Source: Anaeramoeba flamelloides (Eukaryota > Metamonada > Anaeramoebidae). From it: 64,000 nucleotides of DNA. This document shows positions 1-12,329 of the stretch, one piece after another. Made by a program: the position numbers and the translations under genes. The stretch lies in assembly GCA_027625915.1 (NCBI GenBank), contig JANTQA010000023.1:7378001-7442000 (forward strand), in the 5' to 3' direction. Position 1 is the first letter of the stretch. The number at the start of each line of letters is the position of its first letter. Below the pieces are notes generated by a model. The model saw only the letters and a program-made list of their open reading frames with translations, made no database searches and was not told the origin of the DNA.

Positions 1-195
1 AAGAAATGAATAACAACCATTTTCTGGGATTTACCTTGTTTTGTATTCCTCAAAAGATTTTCCCGAAAGATTATGATAACCAAATTTTAATCACTTGGAA
101 ACTATTAAAATGGTATGTTGTCTCATAATTTTACTCATACCTAATTCTTTTTAAACACATTCAGTCTTCTTGAACATTCTTCAAAATTTCCCTAA
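1..195 (+). CDS. possible 3' end of an unidentified gene, partial
   Basis: An open frame runs from the window edge (ATG at 6) to 112. It ends in a GTATGT donor and encodes a varied, non-repetitive peptide (includes FLGFTLFCIPQKIFPKDYDN). A TTCAG acceptor at 161-164 opens a second piece in matching phase (2+1) that ends at TAA 193-195, adding CLLEHSSKFP. The inferred intron is 52 bp, shorter than any other here, and reading through it meets a stop at once. The product is not recognised. Whether ATG 6 is the start or an internal Met cannot be judged because the upstream sequence is outside the window. The composition is more codon-like than the spacer that follows. Could be chance. Confidence 0.33.
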
Positions 196-278
196 ACTGA
201 GTTTCTTGTTTCTGTTTGGGAGGCTGTAGTGTTGGATTTATTAGAGAAATTCGTGACAATGATTTTTTAGTGAGAAAA

Positions 279-726
279 TAAGATTATTGGGAGTTTGTCC
301 GAATATCACGAATTTCTGATTTCATTTGACGAATAAAAAGAGTTTTCACGAATTATGAAATTATTACCGAAAGTATCTTTGCCAACTCAAAAAATTAATA
401 TATAATTTTGTTCTGTTCCAAAAAATCTAAATAATAAACCATCGGTTACATTATTTTTACATATTCTTTAAATGTATATTGTCTTTTTACGAAGTTTTTA
501 AAAAATAAATTAAATCGAAAAATTTTTCTCTATTTATTTCAACTTTTTATTATTTTTTTTTAATTTTTGTGAATTTGTCAATTATCACGAGTTTTGATTA
601 CTCTCGGAAATATTTCAGATTATCAGCAAAAAAACACAAATTGATGATAATCTACATTATCGTGAAAACATAAATTAATCACTAATTTGTTGATTTGTTA
701 TGAAAATTCGAATATTACCAAGAACC
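279..726. repeat. decayed inverted-repeat element (weak)
   Basis: The left end near 279-306 (GGGAGTTTGTCCGAATATCA) resembles the reverse complement of the right end near 698-726 (GGGGTTCTTGGTAATATTCG), and both arms later share GTTTTCACGA. The arms have many mismatches and no clear target-site duplication. It may be an old non-autonomous DNA element, but chance similarity in AT-rich DNA is possible. Confidence 0.25.
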
Positions 727-2016
727 CCTTTTATATTTTATGATAATATATATTTATATATATATATATATCTTAATATACTAAGATAATGTTTTTTTTA
801 AAGAATTTTTTTAATGAATATACAAATCTAAGTTTGATGAGAATATTGTTGAACCAACTCTTGATTCACTATTTTAGTTCAAACAAACCCGTATAGTTTT
901 TTCTTAAAAAATTGAAAAAAAAATACAAATATTTGTCAATGTTATCTTATTTTTTAGTAACTAAAATCAAAATTATTGAATGGCCAGTCGATAGGGGGGT
1001 GAGAATTTGCTTGTTTTTCCTCGAAATTCAAATAAATAATGAAAACTATTTTATTTTTGTTTCGAAAAAATGGAAATTTCTTTAAAATTTTTTTCTTGAA
1101 AAAACACAACCCCTTTTTTTAAAACCGAGTGGAGCATACACCTTAACACACCAATTTTAAAACCAAAATTGAAATTAAAATATTCTTTCTATGTGTTGAG
1201 AAAATAAATTGCTCTATTTTGTTCTTTTCTTCAACTAGAAAAAGATAAAATATAATTACTAGCAAACATTCAAGATACAAATGGTTCTATTTCCTGATGT
1301 GTATTTGTAATTTTTGAAATCCATTTTGTAATAAATAATCTCAAAAAATAAATCTCATGAATGAAAATAAGTACCAAATCCCCAATGTCTATTAAAGATT
1401 TCATTTTTGAATAAAAAATTTCACTTCAAAAAAAGCAATTAAACACTATGTTTCGTCTTACTCTAAACAAAACAAACGTCTTAAAATCTTTAGAATTTTG
1501 AAATTGGAAGAGTAGTTTTCCAAAAAATTATTCCAAAAAAATAAATTCAATCTTTTGTTTCGAAAAATTGTAGAATTTCATGGAAATTTAGTTTTTCAAA
1601 ACAAATATATTTTATATAAATCTCTTATGCTCAAAAAATCTAGAGTATCTAAACTTTTTTAACCTTGTTCAATTCAAATTTGGACAAGTAATTCTTCATC
1701 CAATTCCAAATTAATAGATTTTTAAATATTTTGTATCAATAAGCAAAAAATGTTTCAGTTTATTTTCTTTGAATTTTTTGTTTCTTTATTAGTTAATTGA
1801 TCAACAATTCCCATTCAATTTTTAATATTCACATAAGAGTCAAAATTATTTTTGGTGTCGATTACTGTTAATTGGAAATAATAAAAAATACCGAAATTGA
1901 AGCAAAAGACATATATTGGGCGAGATAAGAATCATAAATGAAGAAATATTCCAGAATTGAAAAAAAAAGTTCATCGGTTGAAATTCTATACTCTTTAACT
2001 TTGACAAGAGCATCTG

Positions 2017-2578
2017 TTAAGGTTTACAATCCCTGAAATCTGAAAATAGATTATCTTGTGTTGAGTTTAGTGACTTGTTAATTTGGTTCTTAGCTGATCG
2101 ATCTTGTGCTTGGTATGGGTTTTAATAGTTGTTCAAAATGGCAATTTTTGACAATTTATTTTTTTTTTTTTTCCCGAATCTGAATTGAAGAGTGTAAGAT
2201 TAATAGGTCAGAATTTAAGTATTAAAAAATGTGATTTTTCTGTTGCGGATTGAAATTTTTACTTGGGTTTGGTTTTATTTGGTGCTTTTTAAAAAACATT
2301 TTTTTTCATTTAGTTAATTGACAAAAAAGTAATTAAAAATTTTTTTCTACAACCCAAAAATCAAAATTTATTCTTAAACACCTACCAATTTATTAATCTT
2401 ACAATCTTCAATTCAGATTCGGGAAAAAAAAAAATAAATTGTCAAAAATTGCCATTTTGAACAACTATTAAAACCCATACCAAGCACAAGACTGATCAGC
2501 TAAGAACCAAATTAACAAGTCACTATAAACTCGACACGAGATAATCTATTTTCAGATTTCAGGGATTGTTAACCTTAA
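2017..2578. mobile_element. 562-bp foldback (near-perfect palindrome) with TTAA ends
   Basis: Left arm 2017-2205 and right arm 2391-2578 are reverse complements with only a handful of differences over about 188 bp. Both arms contain the same CAAAATGGCAATTTTTGACA block, a T/A run next to CCCGAATCTGAATTGAAG, and GCTTGGTATGGG. Weaker symmetry continues into the central 185 bp. The outer ends read TTAAGGTT...AACCTTAA, so TTAA lies at both borders. That fits a TTAA-targeting DNA transposon derivative (piggyBac-type targeting, by family knowledge). There is no coding capacity. High arm identity suggests a recent origin or gene-conversion maintenance. Confidence 0.85.
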
Positions 2579-3279
2579 ACTATTGGAAAATCAATTTCTT
2601 TAAAAAAAATGTCGATTTTCATTTACTAATGAAAAGATATTTGGGTTTTTCATTCAATCAAAAGAAAAGATATTTTGGGTGGGAACTTTGAAAATTATTT
2701 TTTGATCTATTAAAACCTGAATGACACAACTATTTTCAAGATAGATTTCTTTTTGAAAAATAAATAACTCTTGAAAACTTTCCATTTTTCCCATAAACAA
2801 TTAAAAACCTCAAACACACTCAAAAATCATTTTCAAACTTGTCCAAACCAAAAATTTTCCAAAACAAACATTAAAAGTATGCAAAAAACAAATTACTCTT
2901 AATTGTAAAATAAAAAGAGTAAAATTTTTTATTCAGCCTTTCCAAAATAATCACAGGACTCATAGAATTTTTACTCCAAAGTCCCAATTCAAAAAGTTAA
3001 ATTAGTAATTTATTCTTTCTTTTCTGAAATGAAAAAATGAGATTTAACTGGATTTTTAAAGAATCTTTTTTTTTGGAAAGTTGAATGAAAATTTTGATCC
3101 ATTTATTTTGCAACAAATAGTATACAAGTCAACACAATTTATTGAACAAACAAAATGATTGAAATTTGTTTCTATTTTATCTTTATTTATTTTCACAAAG
3201 AGTACTGTAGTCCAAATGAAGTGTACAAAAAAATTTAATGTGTGTTTAAAAATAAAAAGCGTGTTTTTTATGTTATAGA

Positions 3280-3720
3280 AGACCTATTCATTAACCAATC
3301 AAAGAAACTGATAATAAACCCTAAAAAAATATAGTATTGATAACTTAAAGTTCTATTAGTTAAAAAGAAATGCCTAAAATTGAAGGATCAAATAGAAAAT
3401 TTATCTCAAAAAATAGAGTTAAAATTTTGAATTCTAATTTTAATCATAAACAACAAAAAAAACAAAAAATTTGAGAGAATTAAGGAAAATTTTCAACAAA
3501 TTACTTTTCAAAATTAAATTTTTCTGAAAATAACCAGACCTTTACTTTCAAAATTGATTTGAACATAGGTATACTATTTGGTAGTTGATTGAATGTTGAT
3601 TTGGTACAAGTAGAAAAAAAAAACACTGATAATTTATCAAAACACGAATTATTAATGTTTTGAACATTATTGTGATCACAGTATTTTCACTCACTTCAAT
3701 TTCCAATTTCAAATAAAGTT
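3280..3720 (+). repeat. dispersed repeat, copy 1 (partner near 37470-37880)
   Basis: Shares a colinear series of blocks with 37470-37880: AATCAAAGAAACTG followed by ATAATAAA, then a TCTATTA or TTCTATTATTA block, GGATCAAATA / GGGTCAAATA, ATCTCAAAAAAT, and CTTTCAAAATTGATTTG. A looser relative lies near 29500-29800 (CCTTCAAAATTGATTTGAAT). It is heavily diverged and non-coding. Confidence 0.5.
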
Positions 3721-4275
3721 ACAAATTACAACCCACTAATTTTGATAACTCTATTTATGAAAGAAAAATATGTAAAAGGAAGTGAAAATATTTTCCCATT
3801 TAGAATTCAAGTACCAGTTTTAGAGTAGTCAATTCTTTCAAAAATATAAAATTTGCAAAAAGTTTTAAAAAAAGTCTTTAATTTTAGAAGAGATAGAGTT
3901 TTTTCCAATCTTTTCCATTTTCCCAATAGAAATTTATTTTCAGATTTAAGAAACAAAAAGAAAGAGTTTGTTAATTAAAGTGGTTCAAAAATTATAAAGG
4001 AGGAAATTTTTGATACGAATTATCTTTTTGTAACTAGAAAAAAAAAAAGAAAAAAAATAAGGGAAGTGAAATTAAATCAAAGATTTCAAAGTGTTGTAAC
4101 CTTTAATTATGATTCTATTTTAAAAGAATTGTTCTTGATTGAGTGATTTTCTTCAAAAAATTTTTTAAAAAAAGTTCATCATTCAGTCTATTTTGATTCA
4201 TGATTAACTGTTGTAAGGATAAAAGCCAAAACCAAAAATTAACTTATTTTTTTGTTATTTCTCATTTGACTTGTG

Positions 4276-5262
4276 ATGCACTTTTTAAAAATAAAATTAA
4301 GTACACCCCAAACTATCAAAGATCAAAAGTACTATAATAAATTGAACATTTGTTTTTATTTCTTTGTTATTCTTGTTGGCGCGATTATTTTATCCATAAA
4401 TTTCACAAGAAATGAAAGTTTCATAAAAAGATACACGTGGGATGAATACAAAACGATGAACATGAGCACAACGGAATGTAAATGCACATATCCCAGAATT
4501 GTTTATTCAAACTTTATATCGATAGACGAAGACACTGTTTGTTACCAAAGATCAGACGAAGCACAACAAATGTTATGTTCTATCTCATATTATAATCTAA
4601 GGACTGAATTTAAGACCGGGGTATTCGTCTCACCATATTGTGAAGATAAAGAGTATCTTGAATATATTTATGTTACTAACTTTTATAAGATAGTTTCAAA
4701 TGTGTATAGTCTTCAATATTCAAATGCTCAAATGAATTTCAATGAAATGTATGTCTCTTTTTCTTTTGTTTAATTTCCAATCTCAAAAGAATTTTTCTTC
4801 TAATTATTTGTTTGTGTTTTTTTTTTTAGTCCAACTTTAATTGAAAAAAAAGGATTAACTGGTTCATATTCAATATCACAAGATTATTTGGATTTACAGT
4901 TGTGGAAATTTAATGAGAACTACAAGTACATTGATGATATCGTTCAAGATTTACAGCAAGTTTTTACATTAAACTATACACAATATCAACACTTCTGTCA
5001 GCCAGAGAAATGTGAAGTTTTATACCAAAAAACTTTTTTGGGTGTTTTGATAAATTCAGGTGGTACTATTTTTGCTTATTTTGGTTCAATGATGATTGTT
5101 GCAAAAATATTTTTGTTGTTTCACGAAAAGAATTATGATAAAAAAAAAAATGAAAAATTGAAGGGACAACGATTAATTGAATTAACTCCAAACGAAAGCT
5201 CTGCAAATAATACCGGGATAGATTCTGAAGATAGATCGGAGAAAGATTCTGAAGAATATTAA
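4276..5262 (+). CDS. two-pass membrane protein with Cys-containing ectodomain
   Basis: Two exons, 4276-4748 and 4830-5262, are joined across an 81-bp GTATGT...TTTTTTTAG intron with matching phase (2+1), giving about 301 aa. An N-terminal hydrophobic segment (about residues 25-43, with FYFFVILVGAIILSINF) is followed by about 185 non-hydrophobic residues with seven cysteines (CKC, VCY, LCS, YCE, HFC, KCE). A second hydrophobic segment lies near 228-255 (LGVLINSGGTIFAYFGSMMI), then a charged K- and E/D/S-rich tail. Both ends are therefore probably cytoplasmic. The short-tail, 2-TM, Cys-ectodomain layout recalls P2X and DEG/ENaC channels, and the GG just before TM2 is suggestive, but no family signature is recognised. 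The start is the first ATG of the frame. Stop is TAA. The gene stands alone, about 4.7 kb from its nearest neighbour. Confidence 0.72.
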
Positions 5263-8200
5263 ATTTATAAATGTGACTGACAAGATCATAAAAAAATGAA
5301 AAGAATTCAATTATCTTTAATATTAAATGAAAAAAACTTTTCATCTTCATTTCAATTTTTTTTACTCAAAAGTTTCAAGAAATAAATTAACACAACCAAT
5401 TTCAATTTCTTGAGCAATTACGTTTGTGAGTCTTTAGATAAAGAAATTACCTTTAGTTTTCAAAAGAAAATTCAAAAAAAAAATTCAATTCTTTTTCATA
5501 ATTATATGAAAAACAACACGAGATGGAATTTTTACCCAATTCAACATACGAATACATCTAACTTGAGAAGGAAGGTGGTTACCTCGTTTTGTGACACTTT
5601 CAATTTTGAACAAATAAAATAGTTACCAATATTTTTTTTTTGTATTCTATATTATTAAATTAAATATTCTGAATTGAACAGTGCAGGTTTTCGATAATTG
5701 ACTTTGTACCCTTTTTTAGGCAATTATTTTTCAGGATTTTATTTCATATTAGAAATTAAATCAATTTACCTAGAGTTATATACCTCTTTAATATTGTTAA
5801 ATGTTTGAAATTTCTGAAAATTTAAAATTGGTTTCTGTGATTTCTGTGATTTTTATAATTCTCAAAATATCTATATTTTAAAGTTAAAAAAATAAAATCC
5901 GATTTTCTAATATTTAAAAAAAATTCAGAAAGTTTTTTAATTCATTAATAACTACTTTTCCAGGTGAAAGGGGTGTAATTATCGATATAAAAACACCCTA
6001 GAAATATATTTATGATCACAGTTAATATTATCCATGTGAGAAATTCTTCTACCGTAAAATATGAAATTCTCACAATTAAAAATATTTTAATAATTTTACC
6101 TATGTTAGATCCTGCCAAAAAATGATTTTAAGATTTTATAATTTCTATTTCAAATCTATAAATATAAAATAATTTCTCAGGATGTTCTAAATATTTTTGA
6201 AAGTTTCTTTTACATGTTTGGAAACGTTTTAAAATTTGAAATTGTAATAGAAAATACCTAAAAGTATTTTTTTATAATTATTTTTCATTTAAAAATCCTT
6301 TTGAATATTGTTTTTAGTATTTTTTAAAGATAAAATTAGGATTTTTTGGTCAAATTTCTTTAGAATGATAATCTTTTTGAGAAGTGAATGTAAAATAACA
6401 TAATAACTAAATTTCTCAAGGGTGGAAACTGAATCCTTAAGTGAGACGTTCTTAATTCCTCTTATTTGCAGATAGCTTTTTTTTTTTAATTTGTAGTTAT
6501 TGTGAATTATTTATTTTATATAAAATATTTTTAAATAAAAAAAAAAAATTACTGTAGTTTATACATTATTTAACACAATAGAATAAAATCTTTTGATTTT
6601 ATTCGATTCATTTGGATTATGGAAAAGATTGTCAGGATTCTACAAAACTTTCTTAATTTTTATATTTTTTTTAGAGCATTTATAAAAGATGTAAAAAATA
6701 AGTCATTACATACATGGACTAAATAATATATAGAGTCTTTATTATTTATAAGATTGAAAATATTATTTTTTTTTAACAACAAGGATTTTATTTTTATTAA
6801 ATTCAGATATCAGTATATTATGATTATTTTCATTAAATAAACAGTTTTCATTTAAATTTCACATACTATTTCATGGATTTATCCTTTTTTTACATAATTT
6901 AATCTGATTATCGTTCTAAAAATAGCACTAAAGGTTTAAATAAATTGAACCATTTCAAAAATTTACAATAAAAAATTAAATTTTTTATTTGTCACTATTT
7001 TTTGAGATTTATTTTTTCAAAATTTAAAAAAATCGGATACAATTTTAGATTTTAATCACTTGGTATGAACAAAAGAAAACACACACACACATATTATTTA
7101 TAAACATTTCTTAGAATAGTAAGTATTTTTAAATAGTTTGATAGGATATTGTCAAGTGTTGGATTGCACCTATATTTTTGAGAATTCAAATGAATTGTGT
7201 AAATAGCATACTTTATTTACCTAAATTCTTGAAAACCAATTTTTTTTTTTTTTTTTTTTCTGATTCTTGTTTTTGTTTCGAAGATATTTTGATTTTCTAA
7301 CCTATTAAGAGATGACCAAGAAAAAGTAAAAAAAAAAAAAATTAAGATATTGGAATGAAAAAATAGATTTTTACCAGCAATAATTTTACCAAAGTAAAAA
7401 ATAAAACTATAAGATTTTATCAACTTATTTTTTTTAGTTTTTATCCCAACAAAAATCATTTTTTTTTTTTGGCAATATGAATTTTTTTTAGCTTGATAAA
7501 TAAAATCGAATATTTTGTGATCTTTTGATTTTTTTATTCTATTGAATTGATTATCGAAAAAATAGTTTAAATTTTTTAATTTTATTAATTTAAAGTTGAA
7601 TTTTCGAATCATTGAAAGTTAATTTATGGATTTAAATATTTTTTTTGTTGAAATTAAAAAGTTTGGAAATGAAGCAATGGAAAATAAAATCATTTGTGGA
7701 AGGAAAATTTATTTCTAAGATGATACGTAAATTCCATTTTTTTTTAGAAAACATATTTAACTTGTTTGTATTGAATAATTTATAGATTTAATAGCCATAG
7801 TTTTCTTTTATATATAAAAAAAAATGAAAAATCTATTAAAAAGAAAATAAATAAATTTAAAATAATTTCAATTAATAACAAATATTAAAAATTACCCTTT
7901 TGAACATTGGGAATACGAAAATTGATACTGAGTTTAAAAATTTTACGTCATAGAATATAATATATTGACACCAACCTTAATGTGAAAACAATTCAAAAAT
8001 AAATAGAAAGTAAATTCTTTTTGAAATTTTTTCTGAAATATTAGACCTGATCAGAAAGAAATAAAACAATTTTATTTCTACGAAAAATCGATTTTTAATC
8101 ATCAAAATTTTATTTTATAAATGTGGGTGAGAAATATTTGGAATTTCTTTTTTGAGGAATTATTCCTGATTCCTTAACAGTTTTTGGCAATAAAAATCAT

Positions 8201-9948
8201 ATGGATTAATAGCTAATAAACTATGTTTTGGTCAAAGAGTTCCCAAAGTTTTTTCAAATATCAATTATTTTATCAAATTGACATTTAAAGAACAAAAAAA
8301 GAAATAAATAGAATAATTACACACCAAAGAAAAGTTGATATCCACCAGAAATAAAACTATTTAATCAACAGATTTTCTTAAAAATTGAAAACCCCAAATT
8401 CTTAGAGTGTTATTGAGAAAAACTAGAATGATTGTTTTGATCTCCTACAGGTATTTGAATAATATAACGCAAACAAGTTTATTTTAATTTTCCATACTTT
8501 CCTTTTAAAAATAAAGTCCCCAAACGAAGTAGGTTGGGATTTGTGGTCCATATTTGAAAAAGGAAATGAAAATGAAGTGAAAATTTTTAACACTTATTAA
8601 ATAAATATCAAGATCAAAGATTGAATAAAATTCCAATAGTAACCAATATGATTTTCCAACTATCATTTCAACAGTTTTAATAACCTTAGAATAACATTTT
8701 TTACCAAGTGAATCTTGATCTTACAATAAAAAACAATTTTTGCAACTGAATAAAGTGTTAAAAAAAAGCAAAAAGCAAAAAACAAAAAAACAAAATTTTA
8801 CAAAATGAGAAAAAATGATTTTGATCTAAAAATTGAAAATTTTAGTTTGATAAGAGTAATGAATTAAACTCATAGAATGTCTTCCATTTCTTCAATAAAA
8901 CTGGGACCCTTTGGCTTGAAAATGGTTTATATTTATGTTATATTTTGATAGATTCACAAAAGAATCAATTTTGTATCGAGAAGTGACTCAGAACTGTAAA
9001 TTAAAAAAATATATAAACCCCAAAAAATTGTAAATTTTTTTTATAAAAATATTTATGTTAAAAATTTCTTCTGTAAATTTTGAAGGAAAATAATATTGTT
9101 GTTGAAAAACTTCCTGGTGTATATAGAAGGTATTTCCAAAAAAGTAAGGATTATTTTTGTTTTATCTTTCATAAAAAATCAACCTGTGTCAGTGAAGATA
9201 TTGGTTAATTGGCAATAAAAAATTAAGTTTAATATCAATACGAATTAAATAAACGACGAAGGGATTTATTTCAAAATATGTTAAAAGAAATATAACCAAA
9301 AAATACAAAAAAAATAAAGAAAAGCTTTTAGTCAAAAAAATGTACAGCCAATTTCAATAAAAAAATTGAAATATGGAAGGACAAAAATGATTTTTTAAAC
9401 AATCAAACGCATTTAGATGTTTTTCAATTCTATTGGCAAATATTTTGAGATTAAAAAAGTTATGATAATGATTATTTCCATCAAAAGGAAAATAATAAAC
9501 ACCACTTTTCACACTCACAAAATATATCAGATAAAATCTAGATCAAAAAATTTGATATCCTTTATTTATATAATAACAATACTAATAAAAAAATTGGATT
9601 ATTATCAAGAACCGACAAATGGTAGTTAATGATTTTTGTATGTTTAAATACTTTTTTTTGGATTGAGTTGAATAAATATATTATTAAATAAATTTGCCCC
9701 ACTTTATTGGAAATAGCTCAAAGTAAAACATCTTAATGAAAAGTGAAGGAAAAAAACAAAGTATAACTGGGTTACATTTAGGTTTTTGAAAAAATAATCA
9801 ATGGATAAGATTTTTAGGCTGGCACTAGATAGTGGAAAATAGGTATACAAAAAAAAAGAGAAAAATAGTTGTGAAAAACTTTGAATTTATTTTTCCCCCT
9901 TTCAAAATTCATTTTTGTACAAAATTATTAAATAACAAAAATTTAATC
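5263..9948. other. intergenic spacer
   Basis: About 4.7 kb without a supportable gene. A 70-codon open stretch at 5410-5622 just behind the membrane-protein gene has mixed composition but no ATG start. Homopolymer-rich open stretches near 7217-7612 look like chance. The first copy of a 550-bp dispersed repeat lies at 8215-8765. A short CA run occurs at 7078-7090. Confidence 0.55.
8215..8765. repeat. dispersed repeat B, copy 1
   Basis: Colinear with 12330-12885 over about 550 bp and more weakly with 57600-58165. Shared blocks include GTTGATATCCACC, GGTATTTGAATAAT, TTGGGATTTGTGGTC, ATTTGAAAAAGGAAATGAAA and ATCAAGATCAAAGATTGAAT. Reading the minus strand gives a peptide-like frame that is interrupted here but open in copy 2. 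No inverted ends were found. Confidence 0.75.
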
Positions 9949-11889
9949 ATGTCAATTAAAGTAAGTGTTTCTGTCGGATCACGTAAAAGAGAAGAAATTA
10001 TTATCACTCCAAACACAAAACTGAGTGAGATCGTCCAGGAAGTTTGTAAGCGAAACAAATTAAAAGGCAATTATCTTTTAAAATATAAAAAAAAGCCACT
10101 TGACTCAAGTTTGCCGTTCCGATTAACAGGCTTGCCAAGAGGAGCAAGGTTTGTCTTGTCTTCGGATAAAAAACGAACTGCAAAAGTGTTGATTGCATTA
10201 GATCTTGAGAATGGAGAAAGGGTAACAAAAGAGTTTTTATCAAACACCACATTATGGAATATTGTCAGGAAATTTGATCAGCAACTTTCTCCAACATTTG
10301 AACTGGCAGGCTTAGTTAGACAAAGCATGACCAAGAAGGAGAAAAAACAGCACGTCAAAAAAAAGCTCAGGGGAAACAAGCCAAGCAGATTGAAGGCCTT
10401 TAAAAACAAATCGAAAACTGATCGCAGCAAAGTTGAAATAAAAAAAAAGATCTTTGGTGATTTTTGGATGCAACCAATTCTTGTTTTTACAAATGAAGAC
10501 TTTGTTGGAGTCGAGAAATTACAAAAAACAACTTTACAGTCAATGGGCATAACGTCGGGAAACGCACGTTTTAGGTATTCTACATTAATAACTGAAATGT
10601 CCTTAGGCGATGCAATTGAAATTTATTGCTTAACAAAGCCCTATCAAGAAGCACAACTAAAAAACAAACCAAACCAAACAACAACGAAAAAAAGGAAAGA
10701 AAAAGGAAAAGAGAAAGAGAAAGACAAAGAAAACAAAAATCAAAATAAAAACAAAAACCAAAATATAAACAAGAATCAAAATGAAAAAGAAACCCAACAA
10801 GAAGAAAAAAAGAAAAAAAAATTAGAACAAAGGAAAAAAACTGAAGAACTGCTCTACAAAAGAAGGCAAAAACAAAAAGAAGAAGAAGAAGAAAAAAGAA
10901 AACAAAAGGAAGTGTCTCGTTTACAGGAATTGGAGATGCTCAAAAAACAAGGAGAAGAATTCAGAAAAAAACAAGAAAAAAAAAAACAGGAACTTTTACA
11001 AAAACAAGCATACTCAAATAATAATAATAATAATTATCAAAACCAAGGAGGAAATTTTAATCTGGAGAGTGGAACAACCAAAATCTTACAATCAAGCACA
11101 GAACATTCAACATTCATCAGCAACCAACGTAAAAAAATCATTGAAAGAAAAAAAGAATTAGAAAGACAAAAGGAAGAAAAGGAAATAAAGCAATTGGAAA
11201 AATTTCAAGACAAGACATTTGATCAACGAGAAATCATTGTAATTGGGCCACCAGATACTTTAGAAGGCATTGACGATTTTATATTACCAGACAAATATTT
11301 CAAACATACAAAGCAAGACATCAAATATTTGGCGATCACAAATCAACAAAAGATCGAAGAAATGTCACAATTTACAACAAGAGAGCAAAGAGAAAATAAG
11401 AAAAAAAATACCAAAGTATACAAAAAGGTTTTAATAAAATTTATGTTCCCAGATCGGTTATCAATACAAGCAAGCTTCCACCCAAGAGAAAAAATCCAAA
11501 TTCTATATCACTTTGTTCGCTTCATATTAAATCAAGAGTATAAACAAATGAACTTTGAATTGTTTACAACACCCCCCAAATACATTTTGTCTCAATTGGA
11601 AAAAACATTACGCGACGAAAACTTAATCCCTAGGTGTATGGTGTATATATCCTTTTCTAACAAATCTTTGAATACTAGCGAATTAATTAAAAGAGAGCTC
11701 ATCACTAATATAATTGATGATATAGTTGCACGGGAACTGCAAAGAGAAGATCTATTATTAGAAAAAGAGAGAGTCGAAAAAAAAAATGTGAAGATTAATA
11801 AGAAACAACAAGTTTTAGGCTCTGGTAAAAAGTCACAGAAGAATAAGAAAAATAATGATAGTAAAATTAAAAAATTAATTAGATTTTAA
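9949..11889 (+). CDS. TUG/ASPSCR1-like UBX-domain protein
   Basis: Single-exon, 646 aa. The first ATG of the frame (9949) begins MSIKVSVSVG, a TUG-type N-terminal ubiquitin-like fold (about residues 1-75, ending RGARFVLSS). A second UBL-like stretch follows (about 80-125), then a motif typical of TUG/PUX proteins near 175-210 (WMQPILVFTNEDF, ELQKTTLQSMGI-like). Next comes a long K/E/Q/N-rich charged linker, probably helical. A C-terminal UBX domain at about 494-580 carries FMFPDRLSIQASF and the diagnostic FELFTTPPK. By family knowledge such proteins bind the AAA ATPase p97/Cdc48 and regulate its hexamer state and membrane trafficking (GLUT4 tethering in mammals). The Lys-rich tail is unusual. 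It is longer than mammalian TUG (about 550 aa), mostly through the linker. It is convergent with the Furry-like gene. Confidence 0.85.
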   Translation: MSIKVSVSVGSRKREEIIITPNTKLSEIVQEVCKRNKLKGNYLLKYKKKPLDSSLPFRLTGLPRGARFVLSSDKKRTAKVLIALDLENGERVTKEFLSNTTLWNIVRKFDQQLSPTFELAGLVRQSMTKKEKKQHVKKKLRGNKPSRLKAFKNKSKTDRSKVEIKKKIFGDFWMQPILVFTNEDFVGVEKLQKTTLQSMGITSGNARFRYSTLITEMSLGDAIEIYCLTKPYQEAQLKNKPNQTTTKKRKEKGKEKEKDKENKNQNKNKNQNINKNQNEKETQQEEKKKKKLEQRKKTEELLYKRRQKQKEEEEEKRKQKEVSRLQELEMLKKQGEEFRKKQEKKKQELLQKQAYSNNNNNNYQNQGGNFNLESGTTKILQSSTEHSTFISNQRKKIIERKKELERQKEEKEIKQLEKFQDKTFDQREIIVIGPPDTLEGIDDFILPDKYFKHTKQDIKYLAITNQQKIEEMSQFTTREQRENKKKNTKVYKKVLIKFMFPDRLSIQASFHPREKIQILYHFVRFILNQEYKQMNFELFTTPPKYILSQLEKTLRDENLIPRCMVYISFSNKSLNTSELIKRELITNIIDDIVARELQREDLLLEKERVEKKNVKINKKQQVLGSGKKSQKNKKNNDSKIKKLIRF

Positions 11890-11928
11890 ATTTATTTGTA
11901 CTTAATTTATATTATAGATTTTTATTTA

Positions 11929-11931
<3 letters not shown>

Positions 11932-11964
<33 letters not shown>
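11932..11964. repeat. (TA)n microsatellite
   Basis: About 16 uninterrupted TA units lie 45 bp after the stop of the TUG-like gene. A similar shorter TA run occurs at about 32357-32379. Confidence 0.95.
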
Positions 11965-11966
<2 letters not shown>

Positions 11967-12329
11967 ACTCATGTAAATTAAATTGATTTTAATTTAATTA
12001 TATAAATTTAACAATTATTTGGAATATAATACACTTTTTCTCTTTTTTATTTTATTATTATTATTTAACATTCTTTCTTATATCAAAATAATTCTGTTTT
12101 GATTCCAATCGAAACTTTAATAAAACTGCTTTTATTTTATGATTTAATAGTTAAAGATTTGTTATCAATGTATTTTATGTGTGATTTAAAATCTAGCTTA
12201 ACATACATAACATTGCTGAGAAATACAAAAAAAAAAAAAAAAAGAAAAGTAGTATTTATGTACTTTTACATTGAAAGTTTTTTTCTACAAATTACTCAGC
12301 TTTGAAATTTTTGTCGAAAAATCTTTTAA

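Larger units (their letters stand above)
196..4275. other. intergenic spacer with repeat remnants
   Basis: About 4 kb of AT-rich sequence with no supportable gene. It holds a weak inverted-repeat pair (279-726), a striking foldback (2017-2578) and a member of a dispersed repeat (3280-3720). The remainder is A/T homopolymer-rich sequence in which no promoter motif could be recognised. Confidence 0.6.

Noticed and set aside
5410-5622. 70-codon plus-strand frame after the two-TM gene
   Set aside because: Composition is mixed and it might be a relic exon, but there is no ATG at its head, no acceptor phase link to the upstream gene (which already stops at 5262) and no recognised family.
7217-7612. 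131-codon minus-strand open frame
   Set aside because: It is composed of Lys/Phe/Ile homopolymer translations with no domain, splice context or conservation cue. Expected by chance in this base composition.
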